From a virus, in IMG/VR virus record IMGVR_UViG_3300037460_000370, positions 1 through 48,107 of that record: 48,107 nt of DNA, one strand, 5' to 3'. The notes beneath the pieces were generated by a model that saw only the letters and a list, made by a program, of their open reading frames with translations, ran no database searches and had not been told where the DNA came from. Shown here in pieces: positions 32,989 through 40,671 of this stretch (positions are counted from its first letter, which is position 1; each line of letters starts with the position of its first letter). The position numbers and the translations under genes are program-made.

Positions 32989-33498
32989 TCATTTTCGCCG
33001 GTTTTGCTGCTCAGTTTTATTTACGATATTCGTAACATCCTCCCCGAAAGCGAAAAACGGACACACGAATTTACGGATATCCCCCTCAATGTCGAACTCC
33101 ATTGGATTTTCCATTAGTTTTTTCATACGGGAATTGATACAATGTCGCTGAATAGAACCTGGGATTTCTTGATATTTTCCGTCTCCATTGACACATTGCG
33201 AACCACCAATGAAACCATGAGGAATGTCTAGTCTTGTTCTATCGCCACACTCATTACAACATAACATAGGTTGAGTCTCTTCCAAGGACTCACAATTCTG
33301 ACAGCACCTCCGATTGTGGTGTCTTTTATCTCGGAGGCGCTTGCAGACCTCTAATAATATCTCGGTTTCCTCAATGAAATTATCCAAATCCCAGTGAGTT
33401 TGTATTCCTATTTTTTTAAGCGTAATTGTATCGGGAGGTGGAGGTGTTGGTTGTGGTCTTTTCCCAATATCTACAGGTGGATCTTTTTTATGTTTCAT
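32989..33498 (-). CDS. Cys-rich protein encoded with the SMC-like ATPase
   Basis: A 169-residue protein. The front has a Pro-rich linker (PQPTPPPPD). A helix follows (DNFIEETEILLEVCKRLRDK), then CCQNC and CCNECGDRTRLD, likely zinc ligands, with further cysteines at GSQCVNGDGK, QRHC and FVCPFFAF. ATG 33498 overlaps the stop of the Rad50-like gene (ATGA). Function unknown; metal binding is likely. Confidence 0.68.
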   Translation of the reverse strand: MKHKKDPPVDIGKRPQPTPPPPDTITLKKIGIQTHWDLDNFIEETEILLEVCKRLRDKRHHNRRCCQNCESLEETQPMLCCNECGDRTRLDIPHGFIGGSQCVNGDGKYQEIPGSIQRHCINSRMKKLMENPMEFDIEGDIRKFVCPFFAFGEDVTNIVNKTEQQNRRK

Positions 33499-35165
33499 AC
33501 CACCTTCCCTTCATCAATCCAGTATGCCTTACCGTTTATTTTTGAGAGATCAGGCATATCCTCTCGATTATCAAGAGCGGTCACAACGATTGATTGAGTA
33601 TCCGATCTCAATATTACTTTTAACAAATCATTTCGTATGCTCTTTGTCAATTCGTCAGTATCATCAATGATAACGAATCTAGAGTTCTCTGCCATAGCTA
33701 CCATTAACTGAAGCAATACCCTTGCCCGGTATCTTTCCGATTTCGCAATCAGGCGACCGTATGGAGTCCCGGAAACTGTTATGTTACAATCCGGGGTGAC
33801 TTCGATCATTCCCCACCCGACGGGATCGGTTAATAATTTCATAGAGTTATTTATCTTTGCCAGTGCAGTTGTCAACTTTTTATTTCGCAATCCAGCAGGC
33901 GCAAGGATATCGCACAGCTTTTTACTCAGCTTTATATCACCCGATATCTTGTGCGCTTCTTTATACTGTCGAAATGCTGCGAGCCTATCTTCTGCATAGG
34001 CAAGTTTATTCTTGACATCCTCAACGTTCGCGCCTTTGTCACCGTCCTGCTTGAGTTTGACATTCTTTAATTTCAGCGCCGCGTCCCTTGCAACTTTCAA
34101 CGACGACTTTTCCGCTCCCCAGGCCGATAGCAATTCATTGTTTTGCACCTGTAAAGATTTAATATCTTTCTCATGCTGTGCAATTTCAGCTTTATTTTTT
34201 CCGGCTGTTACATGGTCAGATTTTGGAATCTTTTTCAGCTCACCGCCGGAGAGTGTGAGCGTTTCCTGGCATGAAGGACATATTAACCCGCGCACCTCTT
34301 TCGCGCTTGTTAAATCACGGATGCGTGTTTTCTTGATGTTCATTTCATCTTCACAGATATCCTGCTGTTTTTTTAGAGAGTCCAATTTCTTTTTGATACC
34401 ATTGATATTACAGGAGATTGATTCAAGGCGCTCGACTTCAAAGTCAGAAACAGCAGTATCTTTAATTGCAGCCTCAGTCCATTCTTTGTGTTTATTGACT
34501 TCTGCAATTAAATCTTTCTCGGATGTTTTTTCGAGGTCAGGTTCCCATTTAGCAGGGAGGTAGGCATCTGCTTTCCTTTTACCATAATCCTTTACATCGG
34601 AAACAATCTCCCACTTAGCTTTATACTTTGCCCCTCTCCCTTTTGCCTGTGTGTGCATCGCGTCCCATCCGTTAAGGTCTATTCCTTCCCAGAGACGTTT
34701 GAAGAAATCAGTGTTTAATATATCAACGCCTGGATTGAAAATCTGCGATTCCATTAATTCATCTTTGAGATCATCGGCAGTCGGTGACGCTTTCATTAAA
34801 TTGACAATGTAATTGGTACGCTCTGGTAAGTTCATATCAACAAGGGATTGTATTCCGCTTGCGACATCGGAAACGGTTACCGCTTCACCTCTGGTTATGT
34901 AGTCACATTTCGGCCAGTCAATACGGGACTTATTATCCCCTTCGTTAATTTCCGCATAAGCCGAAGGACTTCCTGACCTGACAAGCATTGATATTTCCTT
35001 CTTTGTTATTTCCTTGAATGGGTTAAACTGTGCTGACGCGACAGATCGTATCGCGTCAATCAATGACGTTTTCCCCACTGCATTCTTGCCACAGATTAAA
35101 GTTAGCTTTGACAACTCAATGTCAGCGGCTGAAATTTTACGGTAGTTTCTTATTTTGAAATTCAT
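33495..35165 (-). CDS. Rad50/SbcC-like ATPase with zinc hook
   Basis: A 556-residue compact SMC-type ATPase for DNA end processing or recombination. Walker A is GKNAVGKTS (26-34). Coiled coils flank a zinc-hook motif CPSC at 296-299. The C-terminal lobe has a degenerate signature (AKSERYRAR, 474-482) and Walker B FVIIDDTDE with D501-D502. It is smaller than host SbcC and lacks a partner SbcD nuclease nearby, but RecT and a Cas4-like nuclease are in the same operon. It overlaps the 49-residue gene upstream by four bases. Confidence 0.85.
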   Translation of the reverse strand: MNFKIRNYRKISAADIELSKLTLICGKNAVGKTSLIDAIRSVASAQFNPFKEITKKEISMLVRSGSPSAYAEINEGDNKSRIDWPKCDYITRGEAVTVSDVASGIQSLVDMNLPERTNYIVNLMKASPTADDLKDELMESQIFNPGVDILNTDFFKRLWEGIDLNGWDAMHTQAKGRGAKYKAKWEIVSDVKDYGKRKADAYLPAKWEPDLEKTSEKDLIAEVNKHKEWTEAAIKDTAVSDFEVERLESISCNINGIKKKLDSLKKQQDICEDEMNIKKTRIRDLTSAKEVRGLICPSCQETLTLSGGELKKIPKSDHVTAGKNKAEIAQHEKDIKSLQVQNNELLSAWGAEKSSLKVARDAALKLKNVKLKQDGDKGANVEDVKNKLAYAEDRLAAFRQYKEAHKISGDIKLSKKLCDILAPAGLRNKKLTTALAKINNSMKLLTDPVGWGMIEVTPDCNITVSGTPYGRLIAKSERYRARVLLQLMVAMAENSRFVIIDDTDELTKSIRNDLLKVILRSDTQSIVVTALDNREDMPDLSKINGKAYWIDEGKVV

Positions 35166-35311
35166 AAATTTACTCCTTGTTTTAAATATTTCTCTCCAAA
35201 TTTATGTTTTAAATTCCAGGGAGTTTTAGTATATCTGCGTTTCAATTCCTTTTCAGGTATCCCTGTAGATTCACTGATTGTTCTTATCAACTTAACTATT
35301 TTTTTATTCAT
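35162..35311 (-). CDS. Short helix-turn-helix-like basic protein
   Basis: A 49-residue protein from ATG 35311, ending in TGA that overlaps the ATG of the SMC-like gene. Sequence MNKKIVKLIRTISESTGIPE and then KELKRRYTKTPWN looks like a helix-turn-helix or a short basic DNA-binding piece. The ribosome binding site is weak (AGAAG). Coding is supported mainly by exact stop-start coupling and the absence of another gene in this gap. Confidence 0.5.
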   Translation of the reverse strand: MNKKIVKLIRTISESTGIPEKELKRRYTKTPWNLKHKFGEKYLKQGVNL

Positions 35312-35322
35312 GAGACTTCTTT

Positions 35323-35517
35323 TTAAGTAGTGAGATATAAATATAATTGTTCTTGCAATTGTCGTTTTCTATGAGCAAGGATGTCAAATCTACTTTGTTT
35401 AATTTCCTCGACTGATATTATCTCGTCTATCCGAGCTGTAAAATATGCGTATATTTTAATAGCTCTTTTTTCAGGAACGGGATTTTCTTTGACAACAATA
35501 TCGTCTATTTTAATCAC
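35323..35517 (-). CDS. Small hypothetical protein
   Basis: A 64-residue protein. GTG 35517 is preferred because AAAGGGG precedes it; a TTG at 35544 would overlap the upstream gene. Contains KIDDIVVKENPVPEKRAIKI and an amphipathic C-terminal helix (ILAHRKRQLQEQLYLYL). No domain recognised. Confidence 0.58.
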   Translation of the reverse strand: MIKIDDIVVKENPVPEKRAIKIYAYFTARIDEIISVEEIKQSRFDILAHRKRQLQEQLYLYLTT

Positions 35518-35530
35518 ATATTCCCCTTTG

Positions 35531-35779
35531 TTAAACCTTAACAATCTGAATTAATTCCGCGACTCCATATACTTCAGAGCCGGGCGTAATGCTAATAGAC
35601 GGATCGATTGATGCAAGGTATCCATTATCACATTTATGTAATCTGAAATGATCAGTCTGAACACCGTGATCGAGGAGGTTATCTATCGTGGCCGGGTTAT
35701 CACCGCGTTCTTTCTGTGAATCTACTGTAACAAACCTTCCACAGACTCTACATTTAAATATTGCCCTTATGTCTTCCAT
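35531..35779 (-). CDS. Small zinc-binding protein
   Basis: An 82-residue protein with FKCRVCGRFVTV near the N-terminus and a later HxxxHxC group (TDHFRLHKCDNGYLASID), likely a zinc site of two Cys plus His/Cys. The rest is beta-rich (SEVYGVAELIQIVKV). ATG 35779 has AAGGGGGAAG upstream. One of many small zinc proteins in this operon. Confidence 0.68.
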   Translation of the reverse strand: MEDIRAIFKCRVCGRFVTVDSQKERGDNPATIDNLLDHGVQTDHFRLHKCDNGYLASIDPSISITPGSEVYGVAELIQIVKV

Positions 35780-35825
35780 TCTTCCCCCTTGAGAGTGTTA
35801 ATAATATGTTGATTGTCTACACTGA

Positions 35826-36164
35826 TTAATCGAATATGTCGGCAGATGGTTCGGAGTCGTCGTCCGAGGCTGCCAATTCTGTTATCGGAATGTCAACATC
35901 TTTAATGGGCTCTACCTTATCATCGTGATTCATTACTTTAGACAATTTTGACATCCTTTTATTTTCAATGTTTTGTTCCATTATACCAGCGGCGCTTTTA
36001 GCTTCAATCCTCTCGTCAACAATCTTATCAATAACCGTTTTCAATTTCAATTTTGCGATGTCAAGGTCAGGTTTTAATATACTCTTTTGATTATCCGGCA
36101 TGCGCATATAGTTGTCGCGCTTTCGGTGATAGTTCATTCCTGCTCTGAATAGTTCGTCAATCAT
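35826..36164 (-). CDS. Hypothetical helical protein next to RecT
   Basis: A 112-residue protein with a basic helical front (LFRAGMNYHRKRDNYMRMPD, then KLKLKTVIDKIVDERIEAK) and an acidic disordered end (ELAASDDDSEPSADIFD). It lies 18 bases after RecT, whose own C-terminus is similarly acidic and ends in LF. The acidic aromatic end (DIFD) resembles tails of proteins that contact single-strand binding proteins. Function unknown. Confidence 0.65.
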   Translation of the reverse strand: MIDELFRAGMNYHRKRDNYMRMPDNQKSILKPDLDIAKLKLKTVIDKIVDERIEAKSAAGIMEQNIENKRMSKLSKVMNHDDKVEPIKDVDIPITELAASDDDSEPSADIFD

Positions 36165-36182
36165 AATAACTCCCTGTTAAGA

Positions 36183-37121
36183 TTAAAATAAGTCTGGAAT
36201 TTCTTCCATTTCTTCCGGTTCTAATTCCTGTTCTTTATTGCTGAATATATCTTCCTGGGTATTTTCGATTACGTCGGAGGGTGGGGATAGGTCAGCTTCG
36301 TTTTTGTCAATTTCAGCATCCTGCGTCTCGGTATCTTCAGGGGACATCGCTGACGACTCATCGTGCAATCCATCTAACACATCGTTAGGTGGTATCTCCC
36401 CCAGCTGTAACTTCTCTTTCGGAGCCTCCGGCACTGTCTCGTTGTCGGTATTGATCTGACTTACAGTATCCGGCGCGTCGATTTCTTTCTCCCTGTTAAT
36501 CTCCAATTCGAGCGCGTCGTCTATGCGTTCGGCTTCGTCAAGGTCGACCGCCTCGTTTACTCCGAAAGCTACGCGGACGCCCTGTATAAGCGTTTTATGT
36601 CTGTGCATACGTCTTGTGTGCGAATCCCACGGGCTTGAGTATTTACGTTCGACATAACACTCGTCAAGATATTCACGAACGACAGCAGGATATTTTCGAT
36701 CCTTGACATAGATAATTATTTCTATCCATTCAAATCCTAACTTAGATTTACCGACTTTAATCGTTTCTTCAGAATAACGGAACTCAAACCCATCAAACTG
36801 AGGATGCGTATTCATTATCTTAATCCATCCATCGACACTAACGATAGGCATTAATACGCCTTTTTTATTCCGAAAGGCAAATATCTCCCTTGTAAATGGA
36901 TTGAGTTTGTATTTTTCCGCGACTGATAACAGGGATATCATTTCCGATGAATTCGCTTCCGCTTCTTTTTCATCAGTTTTAAATGCGGTATTCCTCAAGA
37001 CAGTTGCAATCTGATTCGAAGGTATATTGTAATTCTGAGACATTTTCTCGAATACAGAATCAAGAATATCGTCCTTTGTTTCTGTGACGGTGGTTTTTTT
37101 TGTTTCTTTCTGTTTTGCCAT
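36183..37121 (-). CDS. recT: RecT/Bet-type single-strand annealing protein
   Basis: A 312-residue recombinase that anneals complementary single strands. Residues about 60-215 carry the RecT family pattern: SEMISLLSVAEKYKLNPFTR, EIFAFRNKKGVLMPIVSVDG, WIKIMNTHPQFDGFEF and the SPWDSHTRRMHRHKTLIQGV region followed by RVAFGVNEAVDLDEAERI. The last 80 residues are acidic and disordered and end in MEEIPDLF, a form that often binds host SSB. It pairs with the nuclease at 38287-39105. AAAGGAG precedes ATG 37121. Confidence 0.92.
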   Translation of the reverse strand: MAKQKETKKTTVTETKDDILDSVFEKMSQNYNIPSNQIATVLRNTAFKTDEKEAEANSSEMISLLSVAEKYKLNPFTREIFAFRNKKGVLMPIVSVDGWIKIMNTHPQFDGFEFRYSEETIKVGKSKLGFEWIEIIIYVKDRKYPAVVREYLDECYVERKYSSPWDSHTRRMHRHKTLIQGVRVAFGVNEAVDLDEAERIDDALELEINREKEIDAPDTVSQINTDNETVPEAPKEKLQLGEIPPNDVLDGLHDESSAMSPEDTETQDAEIDKNEADLSPPSDVIENTQEDIFSNKEQELEPEEMEEIPDLF

Positions 37122-37162
37122 AGATACTCCTTTGTTAACGTTTAAAATGGAATTTGTTTCTA

Positions 37163-37654
37163 TTAATTATTCTGAATAAACTCATTTATAATATTACGAA
37201 TAGCGCCAACAAGTCCGCGCTCCCTTTCGTTTAGTGTGCCGAAATAATTAGCTAAACTTAATACTATTTCCGACACTTCCGGCAAATTAATCTTTTTATC
37301 AATATAAAAGCCTCCGATGTATGTCTCCGCCCCGTAGAGTTTGCCTACCACTTTGTCAGCATCGTATACTCCGTCAGAAAAAAAAGCGCGCTTCCCGATA
37401 GAATGAATATTCTCTAACTTTTGTAAAGTTGTTATTTTATTAACAACACCTGTTTTAGTCAGTTCTGTATACATTCTAGCATTTTGCATAATTCTAATTA
37501 TCAATATTATAAATACTTCCGGATGTTCGGATCTATATTCCTTAATCATTTGTATCAACGTTGTTGTTTTACCTATCCTCCTGAGTATCCCGCAATTGAT
37601 ATTTTTAATCCCTCTGGTTTCAGAATTGATTGCATAATTTTCTAATAAAGTCAT
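37163..37654 (-). CDS. Small P-loop-like protein
   Basis: A 163-residue protein. The front has GILRRIGKTTTLIQMIKEYR, a Walker A-like GKTTT preceded by RRI, as in the packaging and helicase-type P-loops, followed by a strand (VFIILIIRIM). No convincing Walker B follows (the EVSEIVLSL region lacks acidic pairs). It could be a minimal ATPase or a remnant of a larger one. It lies between the RecT gene and a tiny membrane protein. Function unknown. Confidence 0.62.
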   Translation of the reverse strand: MTLLENYAINSETRGIKNINCGILRRIGKTTTLIQMIKEYRSEHPEVFIILIIRIMQNARMYTELTKTGVVNKITTLQKLENIHSIGKRAFFSDGVYDADKVVGKLYGAETYIGGFYIDKKINLPEVSEIVLSLANYFGTLNERERGLVGAIRNIINEFIQNN

Positions 37655-37666
37655 GATTGCCCCTTG

Positions 37667-37777
37667 TTAACGTTTAAAAAAATGATAAAATAACGGTATG
37701 AATATCGTTATAGATAAAATGAATACTACTAATAAACCTGATACTGCCGTTCCGATTGCGATTATTAAGAATGGCAT
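37667..37777 (-). CDS. Tiny membrane protein
   Basis: A 36-residue protein from ATG 37777, whose A is shared with the TGA of the upstream gene (TGATG), ending at TAA 37667. It is nearly all hydrophobic (MPFLIIAIGTAVSGLLVVF, then ILSITIFIPLFYHFF) with a basic KR end, so it is a single membrane-spanning peptide or a hairpin. Small size is the main doubt. A lysis or membrane-remodelling role is possible but untested. Confidence 0.58.
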   Translation of the reverse strand: MPFLIIAIGTAVSGLLVVFILSITIFIPLFYHFFKR

Positions 37778-38106
37778 CACTGCACCCCCTGATGTTGAAA
37801 CGCCGCCATTATATGTTTGTCAAGTTTATACTTTAATTCCTCTAATTGTTTTTGAGAATTTATCACCACTCTCTCAAGGTTCTTTTCCAGAGTCTCAATT
37901 CTCATTTTCAAAGCTTCGACTTCGTCGCCGGGTTCATTGGGTAAGTCTTCGACAGTGTTGTCGCTCAATGACAACACATACGACATACATACCGGATCAC
38001 AGAACTTGCCGTTTGGCCTGAGTGTTTTACCGGTATTAACCCACCCGCAATCCTTACACTCAAAATAATTAACCTTCATTCCTTTGTAAATTACTGCTTT
38101 TGGCAT
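37777..38106 (-). CDS. Zinc-finger coiled-coil protein
   Basis: A 109-residue protein. Two Cys pairs near the front (FECKDCGWVN and FCDPVCMSY) form a zinc ribbon; a coiled coil follows (EALKMRIETLEKNLERVVIN, then LEELKYKLDKHIMAAF). GGAG overlapping the previous stop precedes ATG 38106. It may be a dimeric nucleic-acid-binding protein; no named family. Confidence 0.68.
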   Translation of the reverse strand: MPKAVIYKGMKVNYFECKDCGWVNTGKTLRPNGKFCDPVCMSYVLSLSDNTVEDLPNEPGDEVEALKMRIETLEKNLERVVINSQKQLEELKYKLDKHIMAAFQHQGVQ

Positions 38107-38115
38107 GGTTGACTC

Positions 38116-38274
38116 CTATTTGTCTGTGGTTACAGCGTCAGGATGATAACGACAACAAATGTTACCAGTTCCATTTATTCGATACGTTTTTGGATCAATG
38201 CACATTCGATTTCTCCAATCTGTACAGCTTCGTTTTTTGCACAATGATCTGTCGTAATAATCTTTACTATTCAT
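38116..38274 (-). CDS. Short Cys-rich protein
   Basis: A 52-residue protein from ATG 38274, preceded by GGGGAGG, ending at TAG 38116. It contains SLCKKRSCTDWRNRMCIDP and NGTGNICCRYHPD, five cysteines and one histidine in two groups, likely a zinc knuckle. The strong start signal and tight packing (9 bases to the next gene) support it. Function unknown. Confidence 0.66.
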   Translation of the reverse strand: MNSKDYYDRSLCKKRSCTDWRNRMCIDPKTYRINGTGNICCRYHPDAVTTDK

Positions 38275-38286
38275 TCTGTACCTCCC

Positions 38287-39105
38287 CTAATGATATTTAC
38301 AAAATTCAGTTTTAAAAGCCCGGCAATATATTTCATTGCATAGCGTGCTCTGTGGATTCGCTTGAAAGTGAGCTGGATTCCCTGCCTCTTTAAAATTGTT
38401 TACATCACGGATTAATTGATTTATGACATACCAGCCTTCATTCATACTGAAATCTACAGGGTAACATTCTGTTTTGGTGCCGGGGTATGGCTTATCCATG
38501 TGAACCCTTGGTAGGTAGTCAGCGATTAAATATTTAGGCTTCTTATACCCATCTGTTATTGACAGATTAGCATACCCTCCGAGCTGGCTGTGATACGGTC
38601 GCATTATTTTACCAGACTTAGTATCACGAATGGAGTCTATCGGCCTGACGTCAATGTGTCCTGATATCCTAAAGCCTTTCAAAGTATGTTCCGTTGCTAT
38701 TTCCAGGCAATCTTCCGGCTTTGCATTCTCCGGGAATACAAGGCGCGGCGCTATATCGTGTTGATAATACTTTACATGCCGCATGATCTGAAATTTACCG
38801 GACGCTTGATTATAGGTGATATCATCATATAGTATGTCGCTAGAGTCCTTCAGTTTTTTCTCATACTCCGCAATACCTGCCTGTATGTTTTCATCCACAG
38901 AGTTTAATTCTCCGGTCTTAATCTTATGTGTCAACATGTTGTGAACACCTGTATGTGTCCCGGTACCGACCACGGAATATATCCCGTTACGCTTTTCGTT
39001 GAGCTTGTAGCCTGCATCTTCGATTAACTCTGAGAATTGACCGGATACCGCTCTACGGCAACAATCAAGGGCGTTTGGTAGCATGCTTATTCGTATTGTT
39101 TCCAT
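38287..39105 (-). CDS. Cas4/RecB-like PD-(D/E)XK nuclease with probable Fe-S cluster
   Basis: A 272-residue nuclease. ATG 39105 is chosen because it follows the upstream stop by one base. Motifs are GTGTHTGVH (H51, H55), GHIDV (D152), DTKSGK (D161 and K163) and QLGGY (Q174, Y178), the full set of the RecB/Cas4 fold. Cysteines at 15-16 and three near the end (C256, C261, C269) match the one-plus-three layout of iron-sulphur ligands in Cas4 and AddB. It probably resects DNA ends to make strands for RecT. No CRISPR array is present. Confidence 0.85.
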   Translation of the reverse strand: METIRISMLPNALDCCRRAVSGQFSELIEDAGYKLNEKRNGIYSVVGTGTHTGVHNMLTHKIKTGELNSVDENIQAGIAEYEKKLKDSSDILYDDITYNQASGKFQIMRHVKYYQHDIAPRLVFPENAKPEDCLEIATEHTLKGFRISGHIDVRPIDSIRDTKSGKIMRPYHSQLGGYANLSITDGYKKPKYLIADYLPRVHMDKPYPGTKTECYPVDFSMNEGWYVINQLIRDVNNFKEAGNPAHFQANPQSTLCNEIYCRAFKTEFCKYH

Positions 39106-39106
39106 A

Positions 39107-39373
39107 TTAAGCGCTCTTCCATACTGGACTAAACAATTTGGCTGTCGTTTCACTTTCACAATAATCAATTATATCGTGAAAATATCTACTTTCCAAATTG
39201 CTGTTGAAATCACCATCTTTTTTACGTTCAATTTCGTATTCTTTCCATGATAAAGGCCTGAATCCATCGCCAGTGCGCTTTAAAATTTTCATTACATTTA
39301 AAGCAACAACTTCGGCTTCACACTTGTTCATTACAGACATATTTGGGAACTGTGTAAAATCACTTGGTTTCAT
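39107..39373 (-). CDS. Hypothetical protein upstream of the nuclease
   Basis: An 88-residue protein with AAAGGAGAG before ATG 39373. It is charged and helical (MNKCEAEVVALNVMKILKRT, then RPLSWKEYEIERKKDG), with two cysteines. It ends one base before the nuclease start, so the two are probably co-translated. No family recognised. Confidence 0.65.
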   Translation of the reverse strand: MKPSDFTQFPNMSVMNKCEAEVVALNVMKILKRTGDGFRPLSWKEYEIERKKDGDFNSNLESRYFHDIIDYCESETTAKLFSPVWKSA

Positions 39374-39423
39374 AATCTCTCCTTTGTGAATGTCTCCTAT
39401 GTATACTCAGTATTTGACAAAGG

Positions 39424-39438
39424 ATGCTGTGACAGCAT
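39424..39438. promoter_or_regulatory. Perfect 15-bp palindrome in a gene gap
   Basis: ATGCTGT (39424-39430), one base and ACAGCAT (39432-39438). It lies in the 153-base gap between the stop at 39527 and the start at 39373, which otherwise contains only very short frames. A small hairpin, CCTCG/CGAGG, is also present near 39471. It is an operator candidate. Confidence 0.45.
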
Positions 39439-39526
39439 TAGACCTATGACGCTACACATAGTAACCCTCGTTTCAGGCGAGGAACGCTCGTGTCAATACT
39501 GTCAGTCATGGCACCCCTTGTATAAG

Positions 39527-39772
39527 TCATTTTTTAACTTTCTGAGAGTTGTTGGCTTCAAAGATTTTATCACAGAGGCAATTGTCACACAAATGATATA
39601 CTGCCGGACTACTGCAATTTTGACACTTTTTAACACCAACAACCTCGCTGTTAATTTGCCGGTCTCTATAATCACAGCCATTACACAAGCAATCTTCACC
39701 GTCTGAATTTCGTAATTTGCAAACATCTAACGGACCTATTTTATAATGATATTCGCATCCCCTATAGTCCAT
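39527..39772 (-). CDS. Cys-rich zinc protein
   Basis: An 81-residue protein. ATG 39772 is chosen because GGGGAG lies seven bases in front; it overlaps the previous gene by 11 bases. It has at least nine cysteines: YRGCEYHYK, DVCKL, DCLCNGCDYRD, KKCQNCSSPAVYHLCDNCLC. Several CxxC pairs suggest two zinc sites (a ribbon and a RING-like end). Function unknown. Confidence 0.68.
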   Translation of the reverse strand: MDYRGCEYHYKIGPLDVCKLRNSDGEDCLCNGCDYRDRQINSEVVGVKKCQNCSSPAVYHLCDNCLCDKIFEANNSQKVKK

Positions 39773-40157
39773 AATACCGCTCCCCACGTTTCGCAACGAG
39801 TATCTTGTATATTTCCGGATGGACTCTCTTGATACATTCAACACAATAGGTATGTGATATTTCATTGCTATCGACTGCCATTATTCGCCATTTCCCGTCA
39901 GCTTGGCGTATCCTGCCACACACTGCACACATACAGCAGGAACCGCATGCTTGACAGACTCCACATATCATTAATCCATGACAAGTCTTGCAGCGCGAAA
40001 ATGTCCCGTTCTTACTCCATTCCCCCCGCATGACGGTATAAACTAAATCCCCAGACCTGGCACGAACGCGGGAGAACATATCTTTAATCAAAAACCTTGC
40101 CCGCTGGTCCTTGTGATAATACTTTTTCCATTCTTCGAGGGTGCATTGTTTGGTCAT
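39762..40157 (-). CDS. Cys-rich zinc protein, larger
   Basis: A 131-residue protein. The front is basic (CTLEEWKKYYHKDQRARFLI). The core has CKTCHGLMICGVCQACGSCC and MCAVCG, an unusual density of CxxC pairs, and a later HTYCVECIKRVH. It is probably two or three zinc modules, as in some nucleic-acid adaptors. ATG 40157 overlaps the preceding stop (ATGA). Function unknown. Confidence 0.7.
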   Translation of the reverse strand: MTKQCTLEEWKKYYHKDQRARFLIKDMFSRVRARSGDLVYTVMRGEWSKNGTFSRCKTCHGLMICGVCQACGSCCMCAVCGRIRQADGKWRIMAVDSNEISHTYCVECIKRVHPEIYKILVAKRGERYYGL

Positions 40158-40375
40158 GGCTTAATCCTTTTAAATTTCTGTTTGTGTTCCTTGAAGTTCA
40201 TTACCTTATTAATCTCTTTCCTGCTGGCATTGTTACAGATTAAGCTATATAACCTATCAGACCGCGTTGACTGTCTTGCTCCTGACGCTCTGCAATGCTG
40301 TTTGTGATAATCATTCAATCTGGCACCGCGCAACTTCTCTTTGACTCCATCTGGGAATTTAAAACGGTTAGACAT
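40154..40375 (-). CDS. Small basic protein behind the ribozyme
   Basis: A 73-residue strongly basic protein (FPDGVKEKLRGARLNDYHKQ, then ASGARQSTRSDRLYSLICNN and KEHKQKFKRIKP). CAGGGAG precedes ATG 40375. Its mRNA leader is filled by a hammerhead ribozyme; self-cleavage would leave a 5' end 27 bases before the ATG. Likely nucleic-acid binding by charge. No family recognised. Confidence 0.65.
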   Translation of the reverse strand: MSNRFKFPDGVKEKLRGARLNDYHKQHCRASGARQSTRSDRLYSLICNNASRKEINKVMNFKEHKQKFKRIKP

Positions 40376-40396
40376 ATTTTCTCCCTGGTTAAAATT

Positions 40397-40452
40397 GTCT
40401 GCGACCGGACACCTCCATCCGGTTTCGATTGTTGAAATCTCTTCAGGCAGAC
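40397..40452 (-). ncRNA. Hammerhead ribozyme, type I
   Basis: Read 5' to 3' on the minus strand: stem I GTCTGC, core CTGAAGA (CUGANGA), stem II GATT-TCAAC-AATC, core GAAA, stem III CCGGA with an 8-base loop and TCCGG, then T and C, then stem I GCAGAC. Stem I has 6 bp, stem II 4 bp with the preferred G-C closing pair next to A9, and stem III 5 bp plus the A15.1-U16.1 pair. Cleavage is expected after C17, between 40403 and 40402. Stem I is the open one, hence type I. It fills the gap between the stop at 40454 and the ATG at 40375. Confidence 0.9.
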
Positions 40453-40453
40453 T

Positions 40454-40639
40454 TTAAAAAGGTTTGTTTATAAATGGATCATACGTTGACTTTGCATCAA
40501 AACGACATGGCGATGTGATAGAAAATATACCTCTCTTTTGCAATTTAATTTTCTTTGCATATGAAGAATCCGAATTGGGATCGTATTGATCTCCGAACAT
40601 TGTCTTTTTAATCTTTCTTGATAGCTTTTTCCGTTTCAT
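40454..40639 (-). CDS. Small basic protein before the ribozyme
   Basis: A 61-residue Lys/Arg-rich protein (MKRKKLSRKIKKTMFGDQYD, then SYAKKIKLQKRGIFSI) with AAAGGAG before ATG 40639. The stop lies one base before stem I of the hammerhead ribozyme, so cleavage would separate its mRNA from the next gene. Function unknown. Confidence 0.62.
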   Translation of the reverse strand: MKRKKLSRKIKKTMFGDQYDPNSDSSYAKKIKLQKRGIFSITSPCRFDAKSTYDPFINKPF

Positions 40640-40671
40640 AACACACTCCTTTATAAATGGTAAATACTATA

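Noticed and set aside
34012-34563. Long plus-strand frame opposite the Rad50-like gene
   Set aside because: It is the Ser/Phe-rich antisense of the coiled-coil region, a typical by-product of Lys/Glu-rich coding sequence.
38287-39105. Cas4 as evidence for a CRISPR system
   Set aside because: No cas1, cas2 or repeat array is present; the neighbouring RecT makes a recombination role more likely.
39386-39706. Plus-strand reading frame of about 106 codons
   Set aside because: It lies opposite the Cys-rich minus-strand genes, has no ribosome binding site and no protein-like pattern.
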